A DNA stretch of 64,000 nt from Arthrobacter sp. PGP41 (GCF_002953935.1 NZ_CP026514.1:2480001-2544000), one strand, 5' to 3'. Shown: positions 8,394-17,877, counted from the first letter of the stretch. Notes: a model not told the origin generated them from the sequence alone. Translations and numbers: made by a program.

Positions 8394-9538
8394 GTAGCTT
8401 TCCAGACGGTTGGCAACCAACGCAGCTCAGGGACTCCGGTAAGTGGCTGTCCGGTGGCACTCCATCAACAACTACTCCTGAGTACTGGAACGGCGACATC
8501 CCGTGGATCTCGTCCGGAAGTCTCACGAACTTCAGGTTGTGGGATTCTGACCGCCGCATAACCGACCTTGGCGCCGAGCATGGAACTCGTATTGTTAAGG
8601 CCGGCACCATCCTTATGGTCGTAAGAGGCATGTCGCTGAAGACCGAGTTTCGACTCGGGATTGCTCAGCGAGACATGGCTTTCGGCCAAGACTGCAAGGC
8701 TTTGGTAGCCGGGCCCGGCATCGAACCGGAGTTTCTTGCGTACTCAATCGCAGCTCGAAGCCAGCACATCCTCGGAATCGTGGACGAAGCAGGACACGGA
8801 ACCGGGCGCCTCAATTCCGATCAGCTCTACGCAGTAGAGATCGGTGTACCGACCATGGCTGAGCAACAGGCGATTGCACAGTTGCTGAGCGCCCTTGACG
8901 ACAAGATCGCCGCAAATACCAAACTCGCCGTCACGGCGGTATCACTAGGTCGAGCGCTGTACCGCAGCGCAATAAATCGCCCGGACGCCGTCAGCGTCCA
9001 ACTGCGTAATGTGGCCAATAATGTCGCAGGAAGGTATCTGGCCAAGGAAGACTATGTCAGCGACGGTCCTTACTTTGTTTTCGGCTCCAATAGCGTCATG
9101 GGCCGCCATGACCGCGCGCTCCAGCAGGGGGGCTTTGCTGTCCTAGCCAAAATAGGCTCGTACTGCGGCAACCTGCGTTGGTCCCAACGTCCTGCCTGGG
9201 TCAATAATAATGCGTCAGCCATCGTTCCTATGACTGGAACGGAACCGTCAGTTCTCCGGCATGGCCTGGATCTAATTGACATGACCCCACACAGGGCAGG
9301 CACTGGGCAGCCATACATTCGCATGGAGTCACTTTTCTCTGCGGAGCTGAAAGTTCCAGCGTCTGACGTTTCCTCTAAAGTCGCTCCGATCCTAGAAAGC
9401 TTGTCGGAACTCGAAGTGCGTCTGGGCGAGGAGAACCTGACCCTTGCTTCTACCCGCAATGCACTCCTACCACAGCTCATGTCCGGAAAGCTACGAGTCA
9501 AGGATGCGGAGAAGGTGTTGGAGAACGCCGGAGTCTAG
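8390..9538 (+). CDS. hsdS: type I R-M system specificity subunit S
   Basis: A 382-residue specificity subunit with a GTG start inside GTGA, overlapping hsdM by 4 bp. Two target-recognition domains are visible. The first opens with WQPTQLRDSGKWLSGGTPST. It is followed by a helical spacer (PTMAEQQAIAQLLSALDDKI), which is the canonical conserved region. The second domain runs to a closing helix (STRNALLPQLMSGKLRV). The base composition is clearly lower in GC than hsdM and hsdR on either side, as expected where specificity genes are exchanged between strains. The DNA site recognised cannot be read from sequence. Confidence 0.95.
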   Translation: MSSFPDGWQPTQLRDSGKWLSGGTPSTTTPEYWNGDIPWISSGSLTNFRLWDSDRRITDLGAEHGTRIVKAGTILMVVRGMSLKTEFRLGIAQRDMAFGQDCKALVAGPGIEPEFLAYSIAARSQHILGIVDEAGHGTGRLNSDQLYAVEIGVPTMAEQQAIAQLLSALDDKIAANTKLAVTAVSLGRALYRSAINRPDAVSVQLRNVANNVAGRYLAKEDYVSDGPYFVFGSNSVMGRHDRALQQGGFAVLAKIGSYCGNLRWSQRPAWVNNNASAIVPMTGTEPSVLRHGLDLIDMTPHRAGTGQPYIRMESLFSAELKVPASDVSSKVAPILESLSELEVRLGEENLTLASTRNALLPQLMSGKLRVKDAEKVLENAGV

Positions 9539-9624
9539 GCGCCCAGAGCGGTTGTAGCGGGCACCGGGGATAGTCCCCGAAGCCTGAGTAAGCTGAACAA
9601 CAAATCGATTGTGGGGGAATCACC

Positions 9625-12600
9625 GTGACAACACCAGCAGTAGCCTTTTCCGAAGCCGACTGGGAGGGCGCCGCGAAGGAGCGGCTCGGCGAACTGGACT
9701 GGAAGCCGCTGGAGGGGCAGGCCATCGCACCCGGCACGGGGGAACGCGAGTCCTGGGCCGAACTCCTCATCCGGCCGCGCCTGCTTGCCGCCCTCCAGCG
9801 CCTCAACCCGGCAGTCCCCGCACAGTACCTGCAGCAGGCTCTGGCGGAAATCGCATCACCAAAGTCGAACGACGCGATGGCCGAGAACCACCACATCCAC
9901 AACTGCCTCGTCGACGGCTACCGGCTGACATACATCGACTCCGACGGCAACGAAGCCAACCCGACCATCCGGCTGCTCAGCCAGGCGCCGGACCAGAACG
10001 ACTGGCTCGCCGTCAACCAGGTCACCCTGGTGCAGGGCGACTACAAACGGCGCTTCGACGTCGTGCTCTACTGCAACGGCATGCCCGTCAGCATCATCGA
10101 ACTCAAGAAGGCCGGCAACGCCCACGCCGACCTCCCCGGCGCCCACGCCCAGCTCCAGACCTACCTCCGCGAATTCCCCATGGCGTTCCGCTTCTGCGTC
10201 TTCACCCTCGCCACCGACGGGATCCAGGCCAAGTACGGAACGCCGTTTACCCCCTTCAACCACTTCTCACCGTGGAATGTGGACGACGACGGCGTACCCG
10301 TCCCGCAGGGCTACATGGTCGACGGCGACGCCGTTACTGCCCTGGACACTGCGCTGGATGGCCTCTATAACCAGGAACGTTTCCTGCAGCTCGTCCGGAA
10401 CTTCACCGCGTTCGACCAGGGCTCCGGCGGTTTGGCAAAACGCATTGCCAAGCCGCATCAGTACTACGCCGTGACCAAGGCCGTGGCCAACACCATCCAA
10501 GCGGTGGAAAGCAACGGCAAGGCGGGCGTGGTCTGGCATACGCAGGGGTCGGGCAAGTCCATGGAAATGGAACTGTATGCGAACATGGTGGCGCGCCAGC
10601 CAAAGCTGAAGAACCCGACCGTCGTGGTGATTACCGATCGGAACGAGCTCGACGGGCAGCTGTTTGAAGGCTTTGACCGCAGCCTCCTCCTCGCCGAGTC
10701 GCCAAAGCAGATCAGGAAACGCTCCGAGCTGCGCGATGAGTTGAGCAACCGGACCACCGGTGGCATCTATTTCACCACCCTGCAGAAATTCGGGCGCAGC
10801 AAGTCAGAGAAGGACGCCGGCGCCGATCACCCGCTGCTGTCCGACCGGCGCAACATCATTGTGGTGGTGGACGAGGCGCACCGCTCGCACTACGACGATC
10901 TGGACGGCTACGCCCGGCACCTGCGCGACGCACTCCCCCACGCCACGCTGATCGCGTTCACCGGGACCCCGATCTCCTTCGATGACCGCAACACCAAGGA
11001 TGTCTTCGGCGACTACATTGACATCTACGACCTGTCCCGGGCGGTGGAAGACGGCGCGACAGTGCCGGTGTACTTCGAGCCGCGGCTGATCAAGGTGGGG
11101 CTTTCCGAAGGTGTCACGGAGGAGGACCTGGACAAGTCCGCTGACGAACTGACACTGGGGCTCGACGATACGGAACGTGCGCGCATCGAGGCGAGTGTCG
11201 CCGTCGTCAACGCTGTCTATGGTGCGCCGCAGCGCATTGCTGCGCTGGCCGAGGACCTGGTGGCGCACTGGGAGAACCGGCGCGAGCGGATGGGCAAGTT
11301 CATCGAGGCGCCGGGCAAGGCGATGATTGTAGGCGGCACGCGGGAGATCTGCGCGAAGCTGTACGCCGCGATCGTGGAGTTGCGGCCGGACTGGCATTCG
11401 GACGACCTGTCGAAGGGCAGGATCAAGGTGGTGTACTCGGGCGACGCGACCGATGTGCCGCCGGTGGCCGATCACGTGCGCCGGGATTCGCTGAATGCCC
11501 AGGTCAAGGAGCGGCTTAAGAACGTCGACGACGAGCTGGAGCTGGTGATCGTCAAGGACATGATGCTCACCGGCTACGACTCTCCCCCTCTGCACACGCT
11601 GTACCTGGACCGGCCGCTCAAGGGCGCGCTGCTGATGCAGACGCTGGCGCGGGTGAACCGCACGTTCCGCGGCAAGGAGGACGGGCTGCTGGTGGCGTAC
11701 GCGCCGCTGGCGGAGAACCTCGCGAAGGCGCTGGGCGAGTACACGCAGTCGGACCGGGCGAACAAGCCGGTGGGCAAGAACATTGACGAGGCTGTTGGGC
11801 TGACGGTTTCCCTGGTGGAAACTTTGCGTTCCTTGCTGGCCGGCTACGACTGGAAAGCCGTGTGGATAAAGGGCGGACCGAAGTCGTTCCTCAACGCCGT
11901 GACCGGCGCGGTCAGCTACCTGCGCAATCCTGCGACGCCGGGCAACCAGCCTGCCGACGGCGACGAGTCGCTGGCCGCGAAGTACCGCAAGTTCTCGAGC
12001 CAGTTGTCCCGCGCGTGGGCGCTGTGCTCTGGATCCGAGACGTTGGTTGAGCTGCGGCCGGAGATTCAGGTGTACGAGGAAATCCGCGTCTGGATGGCGA
12101 AGTACGACGCCGCGGACCGGCAGGCCAGCGGCGAGCCGGTTCCCGAGGACATCCAGCGGCTGCTGGGGAACCTGATTGCCTCTGCCACTTCCTCGGGTGA
12201 AGTGCTGGACATCTACGACGCTGCCGGCATGCCCAAGCCGTCCCTGGATGACCTGACGCCGGAGTTTATTGCCAAGACGCAGAAGGCACGGAACCCGCAG
12301 CTGGCCATCGAGGCGCTGCGGAAGCTGATTGCCGATGAGTCTGCTTCATCTACGCGGAACAACGTGATCCGGCAGCGGGCGTTTTCGGAGCGCATCACCG
12401 AGCTGATGAAGAAGTACACCAACCAGCAGCTGACATCTGCCGAGGTGATTGCGGAGTTGGTGGAACTGGCGCGTGAGGTTGCTGCCGAAGGTAAGCGTGG
12501 TTCACAGTTCACTCCCCCGCTGAACTCGGATGAGCTGGCGTTCTATGACGCGGTGGCGCAGAACGAGTCGGCGGTGGACGTCCAGGGCGAAGGCGTACTC

Positions 12601-12813
12601 GCAGACATTGCCCGCGAGCTTGTCTCGGTGATGCGCCGCGACGTCCGGACAGACTGGACGGTGCGCGATGACGTCCGGGCGAAGCTTCGGTCCTCAATCA
12701 AGCGGCTCCTGGTGCGGTTCGGCTATCCGCCGGACAAGCAGCCGGAGGCCATCAAACTCGTCATGGAGCAGATGGAATCCATGGCGCCAAGGTTTGCCGA
12801 AGCACGGGCGTAG
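9625..12813 (+). CDS. hsdR: type I R-M system restriction subunit R
   Basis: A 1062-residue motor and nuclease subunit. The GTG start has GGGGGA upstream. The N-terminal PD-(D/E)xK nuclease is intact (RFDVVL near 143, IELKK near 158). The SF2 translocase motifs follow: HTQGSGKS (about 304-311), VVDEAH (about 414-419) and FTGTPIS (about 445), with later helicase motifs around GYDSPPLHTLYLDRPL and LARVNR. The C-terminus carries the DUF3387-like end (EGKRGSQFTPPLNSDELAFYDAV). It cleaves unmethylated DNA far from the recognition site. It sits 86 bp after hsdS, and no frameshift is seen, so the system looks functional. Confidence 0.97.
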   Translation: MTTPAVAFSEADWEGAAKERLGELDWKPLEGQAIAPGTGERESWAELLIRPRLLAALQRLNPAVPAQYLQQALAEIASPKSNDAMAENHHIHNCLVDGYRLTYIDSDGNEANPTIRLLSQAPDQNDWLAVNQVTLVQGDYKRRFDVVLYCNGMPVSIIELKKAGNAHADLPGAHAQLQTYLREFPMAFRFCVFTLATDGIQAKYGTPFTPFNHFSPWNVDDDGVPVPQGYMVDGDAVTALDTALDGLYNQERFLQLVRNFTAFDQGSGGLAKRIAKPHQYYAVTKAVANTIQAVESNGKAGVVWHTQGSGKSMEMELYANMVARQPKLKNPTVVVITDRNELDGQLFEGFDRSLLLAESPKQIRKRSELRDELSNRTTGGIYFTTLQKFGRSKSEKDAGADHPLLSDRRNIIVVVDEAHRSHYDDLDGYARHLRDALPHATLIAFTGTPISFDDRNTKDVFGDYIDIYDLSRAVEDGATVPVYFEPRLIKVGLSEGVTEEDLDKSADELTLGLDDTERARIEASVAVVNAVYGAPQRIAALAEDLVAHWENRRERMGKFIEAPGKAMIVGGTREICAKLYAAIVELRPDWHSDDLSKGRIKVVYSGDATDVPPVADHVRRDSLNAQVKERLKNVDDELELVIVKDMMLTGYDSPPLHTLYLDRPLKGALLMQTLARVNRTFRGKEDGLLVAYAPLAENLAKALGEYTQSDRANKPVGKNIDEAVGLTVSLVETLRSLLAGYDWKAVWIKGGPKSFLNAVTGAVSYLRNPATPGNQPADGDESLAAKYRKFSSQLSRAWALCSGSETLVELRPEIQVYEEIRVWMAKYDAADRQASGEPVPEDIQRLLGNLIASATSSGEVLDIYDAAGMPKPSLDDLTPEFIAKTQKARNPQLAIEALRKLIADESASSTRNNVIRQRAFSERITELMKKYTNQQLTSAEVIAELVELAREVAAEGKRGSQFTPPLNSDELAFYDAVAQNESAVDVQGEGVLADIARELVSVMRRDVRTDWTVRDDVRAKLRSSIKRLLVRFGYPPDKQPEAIKLVMEQMESMAPRFAEARA

Positions 12814-12866
12814 CCCACGAAATTTCCGCCAACAGGTGGTTGGAACAGCACGATGAAAATGGGGAT

Positions 12867-13340
12867 ATGACTACTTACGAAGCATCCAATGGGAACGCGG
12901 TTCCGGACGTGCCGCCGGCGCCGGACCATGCACCGCAACTGAGGGCCAAGCGTCTGAAGTTATCGAAACTCCGGTCGGCCAACGGGGCCAGGATCGTTTT
13001 GGGCTCAGTGCTGGGTCTGCTGCTGATCATCACGTGGATCGTCAACAACCCTGCGATTCATAGCGGCAGCAATCCGTCAGACTGGAGAGCGGACCTTACC
13101 GAGGCTGCCGTCACGAATGAACTAAACGCGGGCGAGACCAAGGGAGCACCGCAGCAGAGTGTTGTCAACGGGTGGTACTTGAACGATATTGCGGTGGTTC
13201 AAGCAGCCCAGAATAGCTACATCGCTGGAAGTTCCATGCGGAATGGAAACCTGTTGGCCCTGATTGGGTTAGGAGTAGCCGGGGAACTCATCATCCGGGG
13301 CGTCGAACGGGTAAACCGACAGCGGTCAATTGTGTCTTGA
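12867..13340 (+). CDS. two-TM membrane protein downstream of hsdR
   Basis: About 157 residues. The chosen ATG at 12867 has GGGGA very close upstream; a TTG at 12840 in the same frame is the alternative. Helix one (ARIVLGSVLGLLLIITWIV) and helix two (GNLLALIGLGVAGELIIRGV) flank a polar loop of about 75 residues, and both ends are basic. The family is not recognised. It starts 53 bp after hsdR on the same strand and may be co-transcribed, but membrane proteins are not standard type I R-M parts, so the association may be accidental. Confidence 0.65.
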   Translation: MTTYEASNGNAVPDVPPAPDHAPQLRAKRLKLSKLRSANGARIVLGSVLGLLLIITWIVNNPAIHSGSNPSDWRADLTEAAVTNELNAGETKGAPQQSVVNGWYLNDIAVVQAAQNSYIAGSSMRNGNLLALIGLGVAGELIIRGVERVNRQRSIVS

Positions 13341-13364
13341 CCCGCGGGAGATTGGACGGGTTCC

Positions 13365-13625
13365 CTACTTGTTGTAGACGTCGCGGCGGTGCCCTACGGT
13401 CACAACCACAACGAGCAAAACGTCATCCTCGATCGTATAGATGATCCGGTAGTCACCAACACGGACCCGATAACCCGGACGGCCGCTCAAGGCAATTGCT
13501 TTGGGCGGCCGCGGGTCTTGGCCGAGGAGCGCGATGGCACCTTGAATGCGTTCTTTGTCCTCGGGATGAATTTTCTTTAGTGCGCGGATGGCCGCAGGTC
13601 TTAGCTCAATCCGGTAGGGGCTCAT
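13365..13625 (-). CDS. RelE/ParE-superfamily toxin
   Basis: An 86-residue toxin with the typical fold sequence: YRIELRPAAIRALKKIHPEDKERI, then SGRPGYRVRVGDYRIIYTI, ending VGHRRDVYNK. RelE-type toxins cleave ribosome-bound mRNA, and the basic residues in the central RVRVGDYR strand fit this. The start overlaps the antitoxin stop by 4 bp, so the order is antitoxin then toxin in one coupled operon. It is not truncated. The exact subgroup (RelE or YoeB) cannot be settled by eye. Confidence 0.92.
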   Translation of the reverse strand: MSPYRIELRPAAIRALKKIHPEDKERIQGAIALLGQDPRPPKAIALSGRPGYRVRVGDYRIIYTIEDDVLLVVVVTVGHRRDVYNK

Positions 13626-13870
13626 GCCCAGCCCAGATCCGCCTTCACTTGTATCCAGGGAATGTTCTCGCCTTCTTCCGCCATCGCTGCATCGAATGCC
13701 GCAATGTCCTCGACTTCTTCCAAGGCATCAAGCATCTGCTCATAGCGCTCTGGCGATACCAAAACTGCTGCCCGATGTCCGCGACGCTCAATGAACACCG
13801 GCTCCGACTCGGCCTTTTCGATGAGCTCGGGCAAGTGTGATCGCGCGTCAGTGATATTGATGGTCGACAT
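13622..13870 (-). CDS. Phd/YefM-family antitoxin
   Basis: I chose the ATG at 13870 (MSTINITDARSHLPELIEKA), giving 82 residues; the open frame continues to 13885. The N-terminal half is the DNA-binding Phd/YefM fold (RRGHRAAVLVSPERYEQML), and the acidic C-terminal tail (EEVEDIAAFDAAMAEE) would wrap the toxin. It neutralises the RelE-type toxin encoded next to it and should repress its own promoter. The paired palindromes immediately upstream fit that role. Confidence 0.92.
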   Translation of the reverse strand: MSTINITDARSHLPELIEKAESEPVFIERRGHRAAVLVSPERYEQMLDALEEVEDIAAFDAAMAEEGENIPWIQVKADLGWA

Positions 13871-13877
13871 AAAACAA

Positions 13878-13906
13878 ATGTACATCCGCTAGCACCAGAT
13901 GTACAT
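13878..13906. promoter_or_regulatory. twin ATGTACAT palindromes, antitoxin operator
   Basis: Two perfect ATGTACAT palindromes (13878-13885 and 13899-13906) have centres 21 bp apart, two helical turns, and start 8 bp upstream of the antitoxin gene. The E. coli YefM operator is known to have TGTACA cores, so autorepression by the YefM-like antitoxin is strongly suggested. Confidence 0.75.
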
Positions 13907-13951
13907 CTGCTCCATGCGAAACGAGCGAGACTAAATGTGAGACCCACGCCT

Positions 13952-13972
13952 ATTTGGCGGAAAGCGCCAAAT
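13952..13972. other. 8-bp hairpin in the gap between the TA pair and the DUF262 pair
   Basis: ATTTGGCG and CGCCAAAT form a perfect stem with loop GAAAG. No T tract follows on either strand. It could be a weak terminator or an RNA-end structure. The rest of the 13907-14150 gap shows no gene. Confidence 0.4.
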
Positions 13973-14150
13973 GCGGACCCCCATGGTTCCGCGGTTTTAG
14001 TGGACTACTGCCGATGCTGGCCTACTACCCCAGTTGGCGAAATCGAGAGGTGATGTGGGGTCACAACCTGGCAGCCCAGAGGAACATGTCTTCGTCCCGC
14101 CGCTGTCATTGAGCCTTCTGCGACTGCGAGACCCGAAACGGGTCAATCCG

Positions 14151-16133
14151 CTAGGACGGCCTCGTCAAGGATTCCGCAGAGTGGATGTCAACATCGTAGC
14201 CAGCCTCTCGCAGATCCTCGCGGAGCACGTTCACCATTGCCCGGTCGTGCTGGCGAATCGCCGTTCTGTCCCATGTGATTCCGCTCTTGACCAAGTCCGA
14301 CATTAGTTGAAGTTTGGTGCTCTGCCTGACGATCTCTGTCTTGTTCGCCTTGTAGGGGGGCAGGTTGTTGCTGAATTTGGAGTTCGTGCTGACACTGACT
14401 AGCGCGAGGTTTCCGAACATATGGAGCTCCTTATCATCAGGCGTCACCAATTCCCAGCCGTCATCGTCCCGGTTGGCGTACTGAGGGAAGAAGTGCTCTA
14501 CGGAGTTCCGGTACACGAAAGTGAAGTTGGGGTCGGCCGGGGAGTCGGGACCGGCACCCTCCGTTGCCAAGAGGTAGTCAAGGTAGGTGAACACGATCCG
14601 CTCAATATTGAACCCGGCTGGCTGGGACCCGACAAAGAATGCTTGCTGCACCTTCTGGCGCGCGTGTGTCTTTAAGACGGCGAGGATCGATTGAGCCGCG
14701 TCCTGCTGCGTCAGGCCGATGATCGGTTCGCGTAGGATTCTCGTGATCCAGTGCATTGTCCGCGGAGAGGTGTAGGTGACTCGGAACATCGATTGGAGCA
14801 GCAGCACGTCGCGTGTTGCATCGTCAACGGGGGCGTCTTCCCATTCCGCTCTGTCGGGCGAGAAGGCGTTGGGAAAGCGCGCATTGACCGTAGTGCGTTT
14901 GCCTCGCTGAGAGGCTGACTCTCCCCGCGTCAGGCGTTTAAGAGACCAGGCGCCGTCGTCAGCGTTGGTTGCCGTGAACTCACGCTTGAGAACGTAATTG
15001 TCCAGCACGAACTTGCATCGCAGAAGAACCTCGATGAACCGCTTGACCCGGCCCGACCGCTGAGTCTCGGAGAGAGGTTTGAAATCGCTTTCGAAAAGCT
15101 TGATCAACTTGCCGTCGTCGAGGTGGCCATCGACGTCGTCCTCGCCGTCCGTCTCCCTCAGAACTTTTAGCGCGTGAAGGAGCAGAGTTGGGAACTTGAT
15201 GGGCGACTCGAACCGGCGACTTTCGGAGTCTTCCTCGGTTGGCTCCGCAGGGGTTCTGGCGTAGAGCCGGAGCGCTTCGCCCAAGCTCACGCCCGCACTC
15301 CGGCTCACGCCGCTCCGGGCGTGAACCTGCGGCCTTTTGAGGATCAGGTCATCGAATGTCGAAACCGTAAGGCGGTCCCATCTCGGACCAAACATTTCGT
15401 CTCGCAAGTCCGTGTTGCTTGGAGTCAGCGCCATTTGGATGTACGAGTTCATCTCAGCGCAGGCGTCCCAGACCCAGGCAAGGCAAGCCCTATCGTCCTC
15501 GACCTCCCCCGCCTCGTTGCGCAGGTAACTCATCAGTCGCGCCTTGATAATGTCGACCTGCTCCAGCTGCTGGCCACGGGTGTTCATAATCTCGAAGTAC
15601 TTATTCAAGTCCGTCTGTACAGGGAGAATCGCTCGCACGAGCTGCACGTTATCCTCTAAGAATCTCTGAAAAGTGTCTCGTTCTTCGGGGGTCCTGAACT
15701 TCGCCATGCGCGACTTGATCACATGGAAGCCCAGGTGGATGCCGGCACCTTCGTCATCGGCCGAAGTCGTGAGGCGCGTCAGCGCTTGGGTCGCGTTCCT
15801 TCGAGATTGATACGTGAGTTGCGCCTTCGGAGCGACTCCGAGGTGCGTCAATAGCATCAACAGGGTTGTCAGTCGTTGCTGACCATCCACGACCTCGAAG
15901 GTCACGCCATCCCTCCTGAGGCCGGGAGGCTTCCGGGCCACTATCAAATTACCTAAGAAGTAATCGTCAGCTTCCGCCTGTGCTGCCGCCCACACGTCAT
16001 CAATGAGTTGCTCGATCTGCTCAACGCCCCAGGCGTAGTTGCGCTGATAAATTGGAATTTCGTAGTGCGTTTTCACCTCATCAAAGAGCTCGCCGACCGT
16101 AAACAAATTCGCTGCTAAGTTTTCGATCATCAA
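14151..16133 (-). CDS. DUF262-DUF1524 protein, GmrSD-like, with HNH-type nuclease end
   Basis: A 660-residue protein. The N-terminal DUF262 carries IPIYQRNYAW (26-35) and the nucleotide-binding signature VDGQQRLTT (82-90). The C-terminal DUF1524-type region has EHFFPQ (about 546-551) and HMFGNLALV with NSKFSNNLP (about 571-590), matching the His-Me-finger nuclease pattern of GmrD and SspE. GmrSD enzymes cut DNA carrying modified (glucosylated hydroxymethyl-) cytosine, and SspE acts with phosphorothioate marks. The start overlaps the upstream DUF262 gene by 4 bp. I infer a nuclease partner in a two-gene restriction system; the target modification is unknown. Confidence 0.85.
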   Translation of the reverse strand: MMIENLAANLFTVGELFDEVKTHYEIPIYQRNYAWGVEQIEQLIDDVWAAAQAEADDYFLGNLIVARKPPGLRRDGVTFEVVDGQQRLTTLLMLLTHLGVAPKAQLTYQSRRNATQALTRLTTSADDEGAGIHLGFHVIKSRMAKFRTPEERDTFQRFLEDNVQLVRAILPVQTDLNKYFEIMNTRGQQLEQVDIIKARLMSYLRNEAGEVEDDRACLAWVWDACAEMNSYIQMALTPSNTDLRDEMFGPRWDRLTVSTFDDLILKRPQVHARSGVSRSAGVSLGEALRLYARTPAEPTEEDSESRRFESPIKFPTLLLHALKVLRETDGEDDVDGHLDDGKLIKLFESDFKPLSETQRSGRVKRFIEVLLRCKFVLDNYVLKREFTATNADDGAWSLKRLTRGESASQRGKRTTVNARFPNAFSPDRAEWEDAPVDDATRDVLLLQSMFRVTYTSPRTMHWITRILREPIIGLTQQDAAQSILAVLKTHARQKVQQAFFVGSQPAGFNIERIVFTYLDYLLATEGAGPDSPADPNFTFVYRNSVEHFFPQYANRDDDGWELVTPDDKELHMFGNLALVSVSTNSKFSNNLPPYKANKTEIVRQSTKLQLMSDLVKSGITWDRTAIRQHDRAMVNVLREDLREAGYDVDIHSAESLTRPS

Positions 16134-17509
16134 CCGGCCAACCTATCCAAGAGGCGCATTAAATCCTGCTCATGCTTTGGTATGTCGTCTCGTCCTTTGA
16201 CCTCGACGCGTAACCGCCGAAGTTCGGTCGAGGTCTCAGCACTCCGAAGAAGAACGAAAGCCGATGCACTGTAGTCTAAAGAACTGGCGTGGTTGTTCAC
16301 GGTGACTAGCTGAAGCCGCTGGTAACTCGTCCGGAGGGTGTAGGCCCACGTGAACAACCGGCTCTTTGCCTCGCGAATCTCGACGTCGCCGAATTTGTTT
16401 GTGTAGTAGAGCAGTGCTGCCAGATAAAGCTCGGAAACGTATCGATACCTCGCTCGCGATGGGAGCTCGCGAAAGTCGTCGTCCGTGGAGGCGAAGTGGC
16501 CCCAAGACTTTTCCTTGCCCTCGTTCCCGTTCTGTTCATCGAAGCCCTCTTCGCGGAGTCTTCGTAATTCTGCCAACATGAACGTAACCATCTCGAAGAA
16601 GGACCGTCCTGCGACCACGGGTGCGTCGATTTGGAAGCGCGTTCGGTTGGTCATCCGGTTCGCTTCATCGGAGTGCTCAACCCAGGCCGCGAGCATAGGC
16701 ACGGCGGTTTGAGCAGCGAGGTGGTAGCGCGCGGCGGGCGTGCTTGCCGATTTGGGTGTCAAGCCTTTGAAGGAGTCGATGTATCGCGTTGAGAAAGTTG
16801 GTGCCGAAAGTCCACGCGCCCACCGCTTGATACGCCAAAGGTACGTTGAGAAGAGCCGGTCGAGCTCTGCATCGGGGACATTCTGCCAACCCTCGACGAG
16901 GGCTTCTCGCATAGCGTCAGACTCGTCGCTCATCTCGCGCAGATGGTATGCCTTCAGCAAATCGTGTGGCAGCAGGGACTTGCCCCGATAGTTCTGTGAG
17001 TCGAAAACCCGAAAAGCCTCGTCCGCGTCATCCGTCTCCACTCGAATGATTTCGCAGTTGCTACGGATGAAGTCAGCAAAAGCTTTAGCTGGCTCCTCCA
17101 TGTGTCTGACACGACGGGCCAACTCCGTACGGACCCGAACTACACGAGCGGCTGGGTCCTCCTGCTCGATCGGCAGGACCTCGATATGGCCTTCGCTCGC
17201 CTCATCAAGTAGATCCAGCAATATTGTCAGGGTCAAGAGACGCTGCTGGCCGTCGACAACGTGGATCTGAACATTCTCGTTGTCCCTATGGAGGATAACG
17301 GCGCCGAGCACATACGAAGGCCATTGGACCTGGTCCGCATTTGGCAAAGCCTCTTCTGCCCTGAATGCCTCACGGATGTCGTCGAAAAGTTGGAGCGCAG
17401 TGGCAGGCTCCCAGCTGTAGGGCCTTTGATAGGACGGGATCGTCAGTCCTTCATCTAACAACTCACCAACGGTGACAACTCTGACGCCCTTCTCGCGATC
17501 AATAGCCAC
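16130..17509 (-). CDS. DUF262 protein without nuclease end, partner of the downstream DUF262 gene
   Basis: I prefer the GTG at 17509, because GAGAGGGG lies 6 nt upstream; an in-frame TTG at 17536 adds 9 residues but has no ribosome site. At 459 residues it holds DUF262 motifs IPSYQRPYSW (about 24-33) and VDGQQRLLT (from about 85), and a helical C-terminus with no DUF1524 HNH residues. It precedes and overlaps the DUF262-DUF1524 gene by 4 bp. The family's DGQQR motif binds nucleotide. The pair may therefore split sensing or NTPase work from cleavage, analogous to separate GmrS and GmrD. Confidence 0.82.
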   Translation of the reverse strand: MAIDREKGVRVVTVGELLDEGLTIPSYQRPYSWEPATALQLFDDIREAFRAEEALPNADQVQWPSYVLGAVILHRDNENVQIHVVDGQQRLLTLTILLDLLDEASEGHIEVLPIEQEDPAARVVRVRTELARRVRHMEEPAKAFADFIRSNCEIIRVETDDADEAFRVFDSQNYRGKSLLPHDLLKAYHLREMSDESDAMREALVEGWQNVPDAELDRLFSTYLWRIKRWARGLSAPTFSTRYIDSFKGLTPKSASTPAARYHLAAQTAVPMLAAWVEHSDEANRMTNRTRFQIDAPVVAGRSFFEMVTFMLAELRRLREEGFDEQNGNEGKEKSWGHFASTDDDFRELPSRARYRYVSELYLAALLYYTNKFGDVEIREAKSRLFTWAYTLRTSYQRLQLVTVNNHASSLDYSASAFVLLRSAETSTELRRLRVEVKGRDDIPKHEQDLMRLLDRLAG

Positions 17510-17877
17510 ACGAAACCCCTCTCGCAAATTGGGCAACCAACCAGCAGCCCGTCATTGAGACTCTAAGGGACTAGCTGCCCTACACAGTGCTTCGCGCGTC
17601 GAACTACAGCGTGTGTCCTATGGGACCTACGAATACGTTGGCATTGTTGGAACAATAGGATCTGGAGCACGCCGGCTCCCCCGTGGCAACGCGGAGAACA
17701 GGGATGAACCTCACCTAGCCCCCTGGCTCTCGGAGCGTCGGCGCGAAGCAGCTGAAGGGGCCCGTGACCCGGCCTGCCGGAACGGACGCGCGCGTTCTGG
17801 AGTGGGACGGAAACTACAGGACAGCCGCAGGGACGACGCTCGATGGCAGGACCGCGTGGCCGTTCGTCGTCTTCCGG

